Positions 17,495 to 26,861 of a DNA stretch of 62,869 nt are shown here, in pieces (position 1 is the first letter of the stretch; each line of letters opens with the position of its first letter). The notes under the pieces were generated by a model. The model did no database searches, was not told where the DNA came from, and was given only the letters and a program-made list of their open reading frames with translations. The stretch comes from JAFGBN01 sp964394145 (lineage in GTDB: Bacteria > Chloroflexota > Dehalococcoidia > GIF9 > AB-539-J10): contig CAYMVL010000022.1 of NCBI GenBank assembly GCA_964394145.1, positions 1-62,869 on the forward strand, written 5' to 3'. The position numbers and the translations under genes were made by a program.

Positions 17495-19165
17495 TTGCCT
17501 ATCAGAGTCTTAGCGCCGGAAGTAGTCGCCAAAATTGCCGCTGGGGAGGTAGTTGAGAGGCCGGCTTCAGTCGCCAAGGAATTGATAGAGAATTCCTTGG
17601 ATGCTGGAGCCACTGAGATAGCCGTGGAGGCTTGGGGTGGTGGAGTGGAGCTAATCAGGGTGAGCGATAACGGAGCTGGCATCCCGGCATCGGAGTTGGA
17701 GCTTGCCTTCTATAGATATGCCACAAGCAAGATTGTGGCTGTAGGGGACCTGGGAAATATCTGCAGCCTTGGCTTTCGTGGCGAAGCTCTGCCGAGCATT
17801 GCCGCTGTAGCTGAGGTTGAGATTCTCACCCAGACATCCTCGGAGACGATAGGCAGCTATGTTTGTTGGAGGGAGGGCGAGGTAATCCGCAGGGAGAACC
17901 GGGCCAGGCCTCGGGGCACCACTGCAACCGTGCGCAGGTTGTTTCGCTATTTTCCTGCACGACTTCAGTTTCTAAAATCAGCAAATACAGAGAACAGCCA
18001 TATCGCCAATCTGGTAAGCCAGTATGCGCTGGCTTTCCCTGAGGTCAAGGTCAGCCTGCTCTTAGATAAGCACCCCAGGCTGAGTACTGCAGGGAACGGC
18101 AATTTGCGGGATGCGGTGGCTGAGATATATGGTTCAGAGATGGCTCAAGCTATGCTGAGGGTGGAGGGGGCAGATAACACGGTCAAGATTAGGGGCCTGA
18201 TAGGTCCGCCTTCTCTAGCTCGCTCCAGTCGCAATTATCTGAGCTTCTTTGTTAATAGGCGCTGGGTACGCAGTCCGCTGCTGGCTCGCGCAACTGATGA
18301 AGGGTTTCACGGGCTGCTCATGGATGGTAAGCATCCCATCGCTATAATCAACATCTCGTTGCCCGCTCAAGAGATCGATGTCAATGTCCACCCCTCTAAG
18401 GCTGAAATCAAGTTTCGTAATGAGCCGAGTATTTTTGCTATCGTGGAGAAGACAATTAAGGCCGCATTGGCCAGGACTCCTGTAGCTAACACCAGAACGG
18501 TGCCATTTGCTGCTACTTCATGGCAATGGCAAAGCCCCCGGATGGTGAGCGAGAATGAGCCAACTTTTGTTGCTCCGCTTCCAGCATTGGAATTGCCTGT
18601 CTTGAGGGTGTTGGGGCAACTGGCTAATACCTATATTATTGCTGAGGGACCCGAAGGGCTTTACCTGATTGATCAGCATGCTGCCCACGAGCGTATACTT
18701 TACGAAAGAATCTTGACTCAATGGTCACAAAAGGAAATCGAGGTCCAGGGATTACTCCAGCCCATCTCATATGAGATTACTCCGCGCCAGGAAGAAAGCT
18801 TAAAGGCTAATAGCGACATTTTGACTCAGTTCGGCTTTACGATTGAGCCTTTTGGTGGCAAGAGCTACTTGATACGTGCCGTGCCGTCTTTAATAACACG
18901 GGCAAACATAAGTGAGGCAGTAAGTGCCTTGCTTGATAATCTGGTCGCAAAAGAAAATTCAGCCCCCTGGGAGGAAAAGATAGCCCAGTCACTGGCTTGT
19001 CACGGTGCCATCAGGGGCGGGCAACAGTTGAGCCAGGAAGAAATGCGGGAGCTGATAAGACAACTTGAACAAGCTGAACAACCACGCAGCTGCCCTCACG
19101 GCAGGCCAACCATGATTCACCTGAGCTCGCGTCAACTGGAGAAGGAGTTTGGCAGGACGGGTTAG
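17495..19165 (+). CDS. mutL: DNA mismatch repair protein MutL
   Basis: 556 residues. TTG start at 17495 with AAGGGG 7 bases upstream. The GHKL ATPase has all motifs: VVERPASVAKELIENSLDAGA, DNGAGI, TSKI and GFRGEALPSI. The C-terminal domain keeps the nicking-endonuclease motif DQHAAHERILYE plus ACHGAIRGG and CPHGRPT, so this is an endonuclease-proficient MutL. It links MutS to strand removal; no mutS is in the window. It sits just after pcrA, a helicase of the same pathway. Confidence 0.96.
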   Translation: MPIRVLAPEVVAKIAAGEVVERPASVAKELIENSLDAGATEIAVEAWGGGVELIRVSDNGAGIPASELELAFYRYATSKIVAVGDLGNICSLGFRGEALPSIAAVAEVEILTQTSSETIGSYVCWREGEVIRRENRARPRGTTATVRRLFRYFPARLQFLKSANTENSHIANLVSQYALAFPEVKVSLLLDKHPRLSTAGNGNLRDAVAEIYGSEMAQAMLRVEGADNTVKIRGLIGPPSLARSSRNYLSFFVNRRWVRSPLLARATDEGFHGLLMDGKHPIAIINISLPAQEIDVNVHPSKAEIKFRNEPSIFAIVEKTIKAALARTPVANTRTVPFAATSWQWQSPRMVSENEPTFVAPLPALELPVLRVLGQLANTYIIAEGPEGLYLIDQHAAHERILYERILTQWSQKEIEVQGLLQPISYEITPRQEESLKANSDILTQFGFTIEPFGGKSYLIRAVPSLITRANISEAVSALLDNLVAKENSAPWEEKIAQSLACHGAIRGGQQLSQEEMRELIRQLEQAEQPRSCPHGRPTMIHLSSRQLEKEFGRTG

Positions 19166-19709
19166 TATTCAGTCTTTGCTAGCAAAGAGTCTTTGAATCC
19201 TTTCTGCCGGTGAGGAAGATTGCCAAAGCCAAAGTCAATATTTTCTTGGAGGCTTACCCTGGCCACACTATGTTCAATTAATCTGTGACGGGACAATATA
19301 GTCTCGACATCGTTTGGTTGAGTTTAGACAGGAGATTCTCGATAAACTGCTAGAAAATGTCCGGTGAATTCTTACACTGCGGGGGCTTAGAAACATCGGT
19401 AACACTCATGGTATGGTTAAAGGTGATATCAATCAGGTATCTGAAGGAAGACATTCTACAAGTGCTCCAATCGCTTTAAGAGCTCTAAATACGATATACA
19501 GAGCTTGGCTAGCTTACCCCACTGGAATATCCGGAGCAATATTGGCAAAATAAAAGAAAGGAGAGAGTGCCACCAATCACTTTAACAAGCACTTAGCCTA
19601 TACAGCTAAATCTGAATTGAAGTATAATTAGACAGGTAAGAATTGTAGTCGTGGTAGCTAAGTTTGATTCAGCACCCATGATCCCAGGGGGGAAAGCAGT
19701 TTTATAGCA
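19166..19709 (+). other. 544-base gap between mutL and the activase operon
   Basis: No gene recognised. A perfect 16-bp palindrome (19173-19188) lies 7 bases past the mutL stop, but has no U-tract. TATAAT at 19623-19628 is a possible -10 for the downstream operon without a good -35. Confidence 0.35.
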
Positions 19710-20693
19710 ATGATAAAGGTGGGCATCCCAAGAGCCTTACTTTACTATCAATATTATCCAATGTGGAAAGCCTTTTTTGAAACCTTGGGTGTGGAGGTAG
19801 TGGTATCACTACCGACTAACAAAACCACATTGAATTTAGGTGTTTCGCGAGCAGTAGCCGATACCTGCTTGCCGGTAAAGATTCTCTTAGGGCATGTCGT
19901 TTCTCTGGCAGATAAATGTGATTTTGTGTTTATCCCTGCCGTTACCAGCCTAGGGCGTAGGACTTACAACTGCTCTAAAATTATTGGTTTGCCCAATATG
20001 GCCAGAGCTTTGATCCCTGAAGCCCCTGTTATTCTAGATCCGGAGATAGATTTGGAAAAAGGGCGCTATTACTTATACCGTAACGTCTATAAGGCAGGGC
20101 ACTATTTCACCTCCAATCCGTTTACGCTTAAGAAAGCGGTCGAGTATGCATGGGAACGGAATTTGGCTTATAGAAGAAAAATGTCCCAAGACAAAATTAC
20201 GCCTATCGAGGCGATGGATAGCATACCTGGTGAGAATTCTACCTCGCCTTCAGCTTTGCCTGTATCAGCGGAACTGACTGTAGCTGTTACCGGCCATCCT
20301 TACGTCCTTTATGATGATTATATTAACCATAATCTGATTTCTCAGCTAACATCAAGAAACGTTCAGGTATTGGTTCCCGAGATGGTGCCAGAGGAGATGC
20401 TTGATATTGCAACAGGAAGGCTTGTTGGTGAAGCGCACTGGTCATTTGAAAACGATATTATTGGCGCTGGGGAGTATTACCTTGAAGAAAAAGTTGATGG
20501 GGTTATTAATCTGAGTGTCTTCGGTTGTGGTCCTGATTCAATGATGGTAAGCTTTGTCGGGCATCGGGCTAAAGAGCTTGGAATACCCTTCTTGCCGCTT
20601 AGCATAGATGAGCATAGCAGCGAAGGGGCGTTGCTTACCCGCCTGGAGGCCTTCCTTGACATGGTTATCAGGAGTAGGAAAGCATGCGTATAG
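19710..20693 (+). CDS. acyl-CoA dehydratase activase-related protein, DUF2229 type
   Basis: 327 residues. The N-terminus VGIPRALLYYQYYPMWKAFFETLG and the segments TCLPVKILLGHV and FVFIPAV match the DUF2229 part of large activase proteins of the 2-hydroxyacyl-CoA dehydratase system. The C-terminus (VFGCGPDSMM, PFLPLSIDEHSSEGALLTRLEAFLDMV) resembles HgdB/BcrC-like folds. In many Firmicutes this region belongs to one protein of about 1,400 residues; here it is a separate gene. It overlaps the next by 10 bases. It probably joins in electron transfer or activation for a CoA-linked radical dehydratase or reductase, but no catalytic subunits are in the window. Confidence 0.75.
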   Translation: MIKVGIPRALLYYQYYPMWKAFFETLGVEVVVSLPTNKTTLNLGVSRAVADTCLPVKILLGHVVSLADKCDFVFIPAVTSLGRRTYNCSKIIGLPNMARALIPEAPVILDPEIDLEKGRYYLYRNVYKAGHYFTSNPFTLKKAVEYAWERNLAYRRKMSQDKITPIEAMDSIPGENSTSPSALPVSAELTVAVTGHPYVLYDDYINHNLISQLTSRNVQVLVPEMVPEEMLDIATGRLVGEAHWSFENDIIGAGEYYLEEKVDGVINLSVFGCGPDSMMVSFVGHRAKELGIPFLPLSIDEHSSEGALLTRLEAFLDMVIRSRKACV

Positions 20694-21790
20694 GGGTTCC
20701 GCAGTTTGGGAATAGTCATATTATCGTTAAGGCTCTGGCTCAAGCGCTTAGGTCCGCTGACGCTGACCTAGTAATGCCGCCACCTATGACTCAGAAGACG
20801 TTAGACCTGGGAGTCAAGTATTCACCGGCCGAGGCTTGTTTGCCCTATAAGCTCACTTTGGGTAGTCTACTCGAAGCGTGTGAACTGGGGGCTGATACTC
20901 TAATTCAGGCCAGAGGTACTGGTATTTGCCGCTTGGGTTACTATTTGAAAGGCCAAGAGCAAATGCTTCGAGACTTGGGTTACAACGCTCGTTTTCTTAA
21001 CATCGATGTGTCTGAACACAAGATTCAAAGTCTGAAGCGGCTCATGAAGGATGTTACAAATGGTGCCTCTCTATCAAAAATCATTTTTGCGGTTTTTTTT
21101 GGTCTTAATAAACTATTTGTTTTGGATAGGATAGAGAAGGTGGTCCAGAAGGTACGGGCGGTAGAAGTCGAGAAGGGGGAAGCCAATGAGATATATCGGG
21201 AAGCTATCGACGCTGTTGACCAGGCAATGGAACCGAAAGAGCTCAGGAAAGTAAGCAGGGAATATACGGACAGGCTGAACCGGGTTCCCCTGAATTCCAG
21301 GCAGCCACTCAAAGTGGGTGTATTTGGTGAAATCTATGTTGTCATAGAACCTTTCGCCAATATGGATATAGAGATGGAGCTGGGCAAGTTGGGTGTGGAG
21401 GTACACCGGACGGTGACTCTTTCCCGCTGGGTCAAGTATAGTCTTTTTCTCAACTACCTGGGTGTAGATGAGTGGAGGGAAGTGCATAGGCTGGCCAAGC
21501 CTTATATTGACCATGATGTGGGTGGCGATGGCTGGGAGTCGGTAGGGGAAAAAGTCCTTTATGCACGTGAAGGATATGACGGAGTTGTTCATATAGCACC
21601 TTTTACCTGCATGCCGGAGATAGTGGCTGAGAACATTATGCAGTCTACAATAGAAGATATACCTGTTTTTGTTCTTATCTCTGATGAGCAGATGGGCAAG
21701 CAGGGAATGCTGACCAGGCTTGAAGCCTTTGTCGACCTATTGGAGTTCAGAAGGAGAAAAATTGGGAGAACAATTCAGCACTTTAGATAG
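20684..21790 (+). CDS. acyl-CoA dehydratase activase-related protein, second subunit
   Basis: 368 residues, starting 10 bases inside the previous gene. It parallels the previous protein: VGVPQFGNSHIIVKALAQALR, then SPAEACLPYKLTLGSLLEA, RGTGICRLGYY, and a C-terminal half with HIAPFTCMPEIVAENIM and PVFVLISDEQMGKQGMLTRLEAFVDLLEF. The closing pattern is shared with HgdB/BcrC-like subunits. Several Cys could ligate an iron-sulphur cluster (EACLPYK, GTGICR, PFTCMPE). It likely partners the ATPase encoded at 21974. Its precise role is unknown. Confidence 0.75.
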   Translation: MRIGVPQFGNSHIIVKALAQALRSADADLVMPPPMTQKTLDLGVKYSPAEACLPYKLTLGSLLEACELGADTLIQARGTGICRLGYYLKGQEQMLRDLGYNARFLNIDVSEHKIQSLKRLMKDVTNGASLSKIIFAVFFGLNKLFVLDRIEKVVQKVRAVEVEKGEANEIYREAIDAVDQAMEPKELRKVSREYTDRLNRVPLNSRQPLKVGVFGEIYVVIEPFANMDIEMELGKLGVEVHRTVTLSRWVKYSLFLNYLGVDEWREVHRLAKPYIDHDVGGDGWESVGEKVLYAREGYDGVVHIAPFTCMPEIVAENIMQSTIEDIPVFVLISDEQMGKQGMLTRLEAFVDLLEFRRRKIGRTIQHFR

Positions 21791-21971
21791 GTTTATTCGA
21801 AGCAAGCAACTTATAATAGCTCTGGTTTTTATGGCCAGTTTTTCAATCTTGTTCAACCCTATTTTAGGTAGGAGACAAAGGAAATCGTTGGAATTGCAGA
21901 AAAGAATAAAGGAATCTAATAAGAATAGGCTTGGTAGCTTTGGCGGAACATCTCTGGACAGAGTGGAGTAA
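21762..21971 (+). CDS. small single-helix membrane protein in the activase operon
   Basis: 69 residues. TTG start at 21762 with AAGGAG 5 bases before it, a strong ribosome-binding site, overlapping the end of the previous gene by 29 bases. A soluble N-terminal stretch is followed by one hydrophobic helix (LIIALVFMASFSILF, about 18-32) and a basic tail (GRRQRKSLELQKRIKES). I do not recognise a family. The tight overlap and SD suggest it is translated, perhaps tethering the activase to the membrane, though this is only inference. Confidence 0.5.
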   Translation: MGEQFSTLDRFIRSKQLIIALVFMASFSILFNPILGRRQRKSLELQKRIKESNKNRLGSFGGTSLDRVE

Positions 21972-21973
21972 GG

Positions 21974-22945
21974 ATGGAAACTTATCTTGGTGTTGATGTC
22001 GGTTCAGTGACAACCAAATTAGCTTTGCTAGACGTAAGTCATACCATAGTGGCTTCTATTTATCAGCGAACCCAGGGTAACCCGGTTGATATGATAAAAC
22101 GGGGGTTGGAAGAGATAAGAAGACGGATGCCTTCCGATGCTGAAATCTGCGGCGTGGGTACTACAGGAAGCGGCAGAGCATTAGCTGGCGTCATTCTCGG
22201 TGCTGACCTTGTAAAGAATGAAATTACAGCTCACGCGGTTGCTGCCATGGAGTATGTGCCGGATGTACAGACCATATTTGAAATTGGGGGTAAGGACAGC
22301 AAGATAATCATAATTCGCGATAACGTGGTTGTCGATTTTGGAATGAATTCGGTATGTGCTGCCGGCACTGGTAGTTTCCTTGACCATCAGGCTGAGAGGT
22401 TGACTATAAAGGTTGAGGATTTCGGCGACCATGCTTTGAGAAGCACGAACCCGGCACGGATTGCGGGTAGGTGTACTGTGTTTGCTGAATCAGACATGAT
22501 TCATAAACAGCAAATGGGTTATCCCGTTGATGACATCATATATGGTCTGTGCCAGGCGATGGTGCGTAACTATCTGAACAATGTTGCTTTAGGGAAAGAG
22601 GTCCGTCCCAAAATAATATTTCAGGGAGGGGTAGCTTTTAATAAAGGGATAATCAAGGCATTTAATGAGACTTTCCATACAGAGGTCTATGTTCCCCCTC
22701 ATAATGAGCTTATGGGTGCTATTGGAGCTGCTATTTTAGCACACGAAGAAATGGTAGCTGAGGGGAATCGCCGCAGCACCAACTTCAAAGGATTTGGCAT
22801 TAGCCAAACGGAATTCAAGGTCTCGTCCTTCATATGCAAAGCCTGTCCCAACCTGTGTGAAATCTCCCAGATTTCTGTTAATGGCAAGGTTTTGGCTAGG
22901 TGGGGCGGGAGGTGCGATATGTGGGAGAGGGTGGACAAAGAGTGA
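21974..22945 (+). CDS. BcrAD/BadFG-type activase ATPase
   Basis: 323 residues of the ASKHA fold: phosphate-1 GVDVGSVTTKLALL, GVGTTGSGRALAG, and GGKDSKIIII. It keeps both cysteines that bridge a [4Fe-4S] cluster between two subunits, in NSVCAAGTGSFLDHQAERL and AGRCTVFAESDMIHKQ. The C-terminus adds CKACPNLCEI and GGRCDMW, normally found just after the ATPase in fused activases. It uses ATP to drive a low-potential electron into a dehydratase or reductase. It ends with a 4-base overlap (GTGA) into rplI. Confidence 0.9.
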   Translation: METYLGVDVGSVTTKLALLDVSHTIVASIYQRTQGNPVDMIKRGLEEIRRRMPSDAEICGVGTTGSGRALAGVILGADLVKNEITAHAVAAMEYVPDVQTIFEIGGKDSKIIIIRDNVVVDFGMNSVCAAGTGSFLDHQAERLTIKVEDFGDHALRSTNPARIAGRCTVFAESDMIHKQQMGYPVDDIIYGLCQAMVRNYLNNVALGKEVRPKIIFQGGVAFNKGIIKAFNETFHTEVYVPPHNELMGAIGAAILAHEEMVAEGNRRSTNFKGFGISQTEFKVSSFICKACPNLCEISQISVNGKVLARWGGRCDMWERVDKE

Positions 22946-23394
22946 AGGTCATTTTTCTAAGAGAAGTTGCTGGTAGTGGAAAAACTGGCGAGGTGAAGGA
23001 AGTCAGCGAGGGCTATGCCAGGAATTTCCTCTTGCCCCGAGGCTTTGCTCTGAGAGCTACACCGGGAGTTTTGGAAGAGTTGAGCCTGAAGATACAGGCG
23101 CGAAAGGATGAGAAAACGGTTGATGATGCTAAACTCGTCGAACTGGCTCAGCAAATTGACGGGACTGAAGTGCACTTTCAAGTACGTATTGGTTCTGGAG
23201 ACCGATTGTTCGGTTCCATCACTGCTGCTGACATAGCTGAAGAATTGAATCGGGTCCTTAGTTTTCCTATCAATAAGAGAAAGGTAGATCTGAATAAGCC
23301 TCTGCGCCAGGCAGGCAGTTATGATATAGGTATCAAGCTGACTAAAGACCTTGTGCCCGTGGTCAAAGTGATTCTCGAGCCGGAGAGAAACTGA
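22942..23394 (+). CDS. rplI: 50S ribosomal protein L9
   Basis: 150 residues from GTG 22942, overlapping the activase stop by 4 bases. The N-terminal rRNA-binding domain has VIFLREVAGSGKTGEVKEVSEGYARNFLLPRGFA, then a long helix and a C-terminal domain (IGSGDRLFGSITAADIAEEL). An earlier in-frame start at 22900 would add residues not found in L9. rplI-dnaB is a common bacterial pairing. Confidence 0.95.
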   Translation: MKVIFLREVAGSGKTGEVKEVSEGYARNFLLPRGFALRATPGVLEELSLKIQARKDEKTVDDAKLVELAQQIDGTEVHFQVRIGSGDRLFGSITAADIAEELNRVLSFPINKRKVDLNKPLRQAGSYDIGIKLTKDLVPVVKVILEPERN

Positions 23395-23396
23395 AT

Positions 23397-24785
23397 ATGT
23401 CAGAGGCTAAGTTACCGCCCCATGATATTGAAGCGGAGGAAGCTGTAATTGGCTCTTTGCTTATCGACCCTGACGCGGTATTAAAGGTCGCCACCTTTCT
23501 GAAGCCTGAGGATTTTTTTGACGAAGCTAATCAGGCGATTTATCAATCTTGCCTATCTATCTATCAACGACCGGAAAATGAAGTCATAAACCAGATTACA
23601 GTAGCTCACGAATTGATGCGCCAGAATAGGCTGGAGCAAATTGGTGGGGCTGCGTACCTAAGCCATTTAATAGCTATTGTACCCACCTCATTGCATGTTG
23701 AGCATTATGCTCAGATAGTAGCTAATATGGCAGTAATGCGGAGATTGATCGCTGCTGCAGGGCAAATTGCTGCCATCGGCTATGAGGCTGGGCCAGATAT
23801 AGAGGCCAGCATTAATAAGGCTGAGGACATTCTGTTTCAGGTGCGGATGAGGCAGGGCTCGCGGGATTTCATTTCACTCCGTGAGGCTCTAGGGCGATAC
23901 TTTGATGAGGTCGGTCAGGCTACTGCTCCCGGTGAGAGTGAGATACAATATGTTCTCACTGGCTTCGCTGAATTGGATGACTTTCTCGGAGGACTTCAAA
24001 GGTCCGACCTGATCATTCTGGCTGCCAGACCCAGTCTAGGGAAGACAAGCTTAGCGCTGAATATCGCTAGAAACGCTGCTATGAACCAGAAGGCGTGTAT
24101 TGCTCTGTTCAGTTTGGAAATGTCTCGGGACGCAGTAGTTAAACGCTGGCTGGCCAGTGAATCAGGTGTGGACTCTAAACTGGTTCATCTGGGCCGTTTT
24201 GATGAGCGTGACGAAGTGAAAATCATGGAGGCAAGTGGCATTCTATCTGAAGCGCCCATCTATATGGATGATTCCCCTCAGCTCCGCATCATGGATATAA
24301 GAAGCAAAGCTCGGCGCCTTCATTTTGAACGCAGGATCGATCTGATTATCGTGGATTATCTACAACTGATACAGGGTGACGGCCATAATGAGACCAGAGT
24401 CCAGGAGATGACCAGGATAAGTGGCTCCCTGAAGATGCTGGCCAGGGAATTGAATGTCCCCGTGTTGGCTATATCTCAACTCAGTCGAGCTGTGGAATGG
24501 CGTGCGTCTCATGAACCTCATCTTGCTGATCTGCGCGAAAGTGGCAGCATTGAACAGGATGCCGATGTCGTTATTTTTATCTATAGGGATGACATGGCAT
24601 ATTCCGCCGAAGAATGGAGCAAGCTGCATGATATTGAAAGGGAACCTTATCCTCGTGGCATCGCCGATATCATAATAGCTAAGCATCGCAACGGACCCTT
24701 GGGGCGAATAAAGCTACGCTTCATTAGTAGGATTGCCAAATTTGACAGTTTGGGAATGGAACGGGTTTCCGCTTCTGAAGAGTAA
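23397..24785 (+). CDS. dnaB: replicative DNA helicase DnaB
   Basis: 462 residues. The N-terminal domain begins PPHDIEAEEAVIGSLLIDP, and the RecA-like ATPase has Walker A (ARPSLGKTSLALNIA), Walker B (IDLIIVDYLQLIQG), AISQLSRAVEWR and the C-terminal KHRNGPLG loop with its Arg. No intein. It unwinds DNA ahead of the replisome. It starts 2 bases after rplI and is followed directly by a DnaD-like gene and a DnaC-like gene, a helicase-loading set. Confidence 0.97.
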   Translation: MSEAKLPPHDIEAEEAVIGSLLIDPDAVLKVATFLKPEDFFDEANQAIYQSCLSIYQRPENEVINQITVAHELMRQNRLEQIGGAAYLSHLIAIVPTSLHVEHYAQIVANMAVMRRLIAAAGQIAAIGYEAGPDIEASINKAEDILFQVRMRQGSRDFISLREALGRYFDEVGQATAPGESEIQYVLTGFAELDDFLGGLQRSDLIILAARPSLGKTSLALNIARNAAMNQKACIALFSLEMSRDAVVKRWLASESGVDSKLVHLGRFDERDEVKIMEASGILSEAPIYMDDSPQLRIMDIRSKARRLHFERRIDLIIVDYLQLIQGDGHNETRVQEMTRISGSLKMLARELNVPVLAISQLSRAVEWRASHEPHLADLRESGSIEQDADVVIFIYRDDMAYSAEEWSKLHDIEREPYPRGIADIIIAKHRNGPLGRIKLRFISRIAKFDSLGMERVSASEE

Positions 24786-24791
24786 AGAAAC

Positions 24792-25475
24792 ATGGCAAGT
24801 TATGGGAATGTAGGTTCACAGGTGAAGACTGATTCTACCACTTTACCAAATGCTTTCTTTAGTCAGATGCTGCCCAAGATTACAGAGATGGCTGAGCTAA
24901 AGGTGGTGCTTTACGTATCCTACCTGATTCAGCGAAGACAGGGACATCCCCCGTTTGTGACCTATGAGGAATTGCTATCCCAGAAGCTAATTACTGCGAT
25001 GGATGAAGGAGTGATTCGCAAAGCTTTGGACTCTGCTGTAGAGGACAGGGTTCTGGTTCACTCGACCATAAAGATAACGGAGGAATCGAAGGACGTCTAC
25101 TTTGGGAACACGGAATCTGACAAGGAAAGATTTGCTGACTTCAAATCAGGAAGATCTTCTCCTGGGGCGACTATGCCTGAAGATGGTGAACCCGGGCGTA
25201 ATATCTTTACTCTTTATGAGCAGAACATAGGTATAATAACGCCAATCATTGCCGAAGAGCTTAAAGAAGCCGAGAGGCTCTATCCGTCCCGGTGGATCGC
25301 CGAGGCTTTTAAAGAGGCGGTTACCATGAATAAGCGCAGATGGAAGTATATAGCTCGAATTCTTGAGAGTTGGGCTAGTGAAGGTAAGGACAGTGGAGAA
25401 CATAGGAGAGGCCTTAAAAAGGGTGACCCTGACAAATATGTCAAGGGCAAATACGGGCACTTGGTCAAAAGATAG
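24792..25475 (+). CDS. DnaD-domain primosomal protein
   Basis: 227 residues. The N-terminal half (13-100) looks like a winged-helix region (LPKITEMAELKVVLYVSYLIQ). The C-terminal half has the DnaD/DnaB2 domain pattern: LYEQNIGIITPIIAEELKEAERLYP, then WIAEAFKEAVTMNKRRWKYIARILESW. In Firmicutes, DnaD remodels DNA during replication initiation and restart and helps load the helicase. It lies 6 bases after dnaB and overlaps the following AAA+ gene by 38 bases, supporting a primosome role. Confidence 0.85.
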   Translation: MASYGNVGSQVKTDSTTLPNAFFSQMLPKITEMAELKVVLYVSYLIQRRQGHPPFVTYEELLSQKLITAMDEGVIRKALDSAVEDRVLVHSTIKITEESKDVYFGNTESDKERFADFKSGRSSPGATMPEDGEPGRNIFTLYEQNIGIITPIIAEELKEAERLYPSRWIAEAFKEAVTMNKRRWKYIARILESWASEGKDSGEHRRGLKKGDPDKYVKGKYGHLVKR

Positions 25476-26793
25476 GGCTTCCGACATCTCGAAAGGAGAG
25501 GGTGAAGTCTGTCCTATTTGCAAAGGTGCTGGGTTCGTTCATCCGCTTCTGGATTCAGGGCGGCCTGATTTTAGCCGCGTTGTACCTTGTGAGTGCAGCA
25601 AGTTGGAGCTAAGGAAGAAAAAGACGGAACATCTGGAGAAGTATAGTAATCTTGGCTCTCTATCGCTGCTGACATTTGATAACTTATCCCCTAAAGGCAA
25701 GGCGGAAGATGTTGTTTCCCAGCAGCGCTTTGCTCAGGTCTACCAGGCTGCCGTAGCTTTTGCAGATAATCCCAAGGGTTGGCTAGTATTTTCAGGTTCT
25801 AGCGGCTGCGGCAAGACTCACCTGGCTTGTGCTATTGCCAACCACCGCCTTAGCTTGGGGCAGCCTGTATTTTATATTGCCGTTGCCGATCTCTTGGATC
25901 ACCTCCGCTCCGCTTTTAGCCCCACTAGCGGTATCACGTATGATGAGTTGTTTGAGCAAGTGAAGAATGTGCCTTTGCTGGTGCTCGATGATTTTACCAT
26001 GGAAAGCGCTACACCTTGGACTAAAGAAAAACTGGAACAACTCCTCAACTACCGCTTCAACACAAGGCTGGCAACAGTAATCACCACTGATGTTGCGCTA
26101 GATAAACTTGAGGAACGCCTACGTGGTCATTTTGTGGGCAATGAATTCTGCCAAGTATGGGAGATTGAACGGCGGTCGAGTTTGGAGTACCAGGATAGCT
26201 TGAAATTAGAGCTTCTACGAAATATGACTTTCGACAATTTTGACCATGAGAGAGTCGATTTGCCTTTGGAGAAGCGGCAGAATTTGCACCAAGCTTTTGA
26301 TTTAGCAGTAGAATTCGCTCGCTCCCCGGAGGGCTGGCTGATATTTACCGGTGATAATGGCTGTGGTAAGACTCATTTAGCAGCGGCCATCGCGAACACC
26401 AGGCTGGCACAAGGGAAACCTGTCTTTTTTGTAGTTGTCCCTGATTTGCTTGACCACCTGCGGTCTACCTTCAGCCCGGACAGCAAGATATCCTACGATG
26501 AATTTTTCGAGGGGATAAAAGAGACGCCCTTGTTGATACTAGATGATTTCGGGGAGCAATCAACCACATTGTGGGCTCAGGAGAAGATATATCAGTTGCT
26601 CAATTACCGTTATAATGCCAGATTGCCAATGGTTGTCACCACGTGCCTTTCTTTGGACGAGATTGAAACACGGATTAGCTCGCGGATGGTAGACCCGAGG
26701 CTAAGCCTTGTATTCAATATCATTGCTCCTGATTATCGTGGCAATGTTAAATCTGCAGAGCAAACTGGAGGCCCCAAAAGGCAATATTCCTGA
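25438..26793 (+). CDS. tandem double-AAA+ DnaC-type helicase loader
   Basis: 451 residues from ATG 25438; GTG 25423 is an alternative start. An N-terminal zinc-like motif (C25/C28 with C51/C53) is followed by two DnaC/IstB-like AAA+ domains. Domain 1 has Walker A GSSGCGKT (120-127) and Walker B LLVLDDF (180-186). Domain 2 has GDNGCGKT (305-312) and LLILDDF (365-371). The lead-ins LLTFDNLS and NMTFDNFD also repeat, so the chain arose by internal duplication. Domain 2 keeps the SR arginine (Arg416); the matching place in domain 1 is His231. Most loaders have one AAA+ domain. Next to dnaB and dnaD it most likely loads the helicase. Confidence 0.85.
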   Translation: MSRANTGTWSKDRASDISKGEGEVCPICKGAGFVHPLLDSGRPDFSRVVPCECSKLELRKKKTEHLEKYSNLGSLSLLTFDNLSPKGKAEDVVSQQRFAQVYQAAVAFADNPKGWLVFSGSSGCGKTHLACAIANHRLSLGQPVFYIAVADLLDHLRSAFSPTSGITYDELFEQVKNVPLLVLDDFTMESATPWTKEKLEQLLNYRFNTRLATVITTDVALDKLEERLRGHFVGNEFCQVWEIERRSSLEYQDSLKLELLRNMTFDNFDHERVDLPLEKRQNLHQAFDLAVEFARSPEGWLIFTGDNGCGKTHLAAAIANTRLAQGKPVFFVVVPDLLDHLRSTFSPDSKISYDEFFEGIKETPLLILDDFGEQSTTLWAQEKIYQLLNYRYNARLPMVVTTCLSLDEIETRISSRMVDPRLSLVFNIIAPDYRGNVKSAEQTGGPKRQYS

Positions 26794-26861
26794 ACGCCGG
26801 ATTATTGCAATTGAACTATGTGATTGCTAAAATGGCCAATATTGATGGGAAGGGTCTGATT

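Noticed and set aside
19173..19188. 16-bp palindrome after mutL as a terminator
   Set aside because: It has no loop and no U-tract, so termination is not supported.
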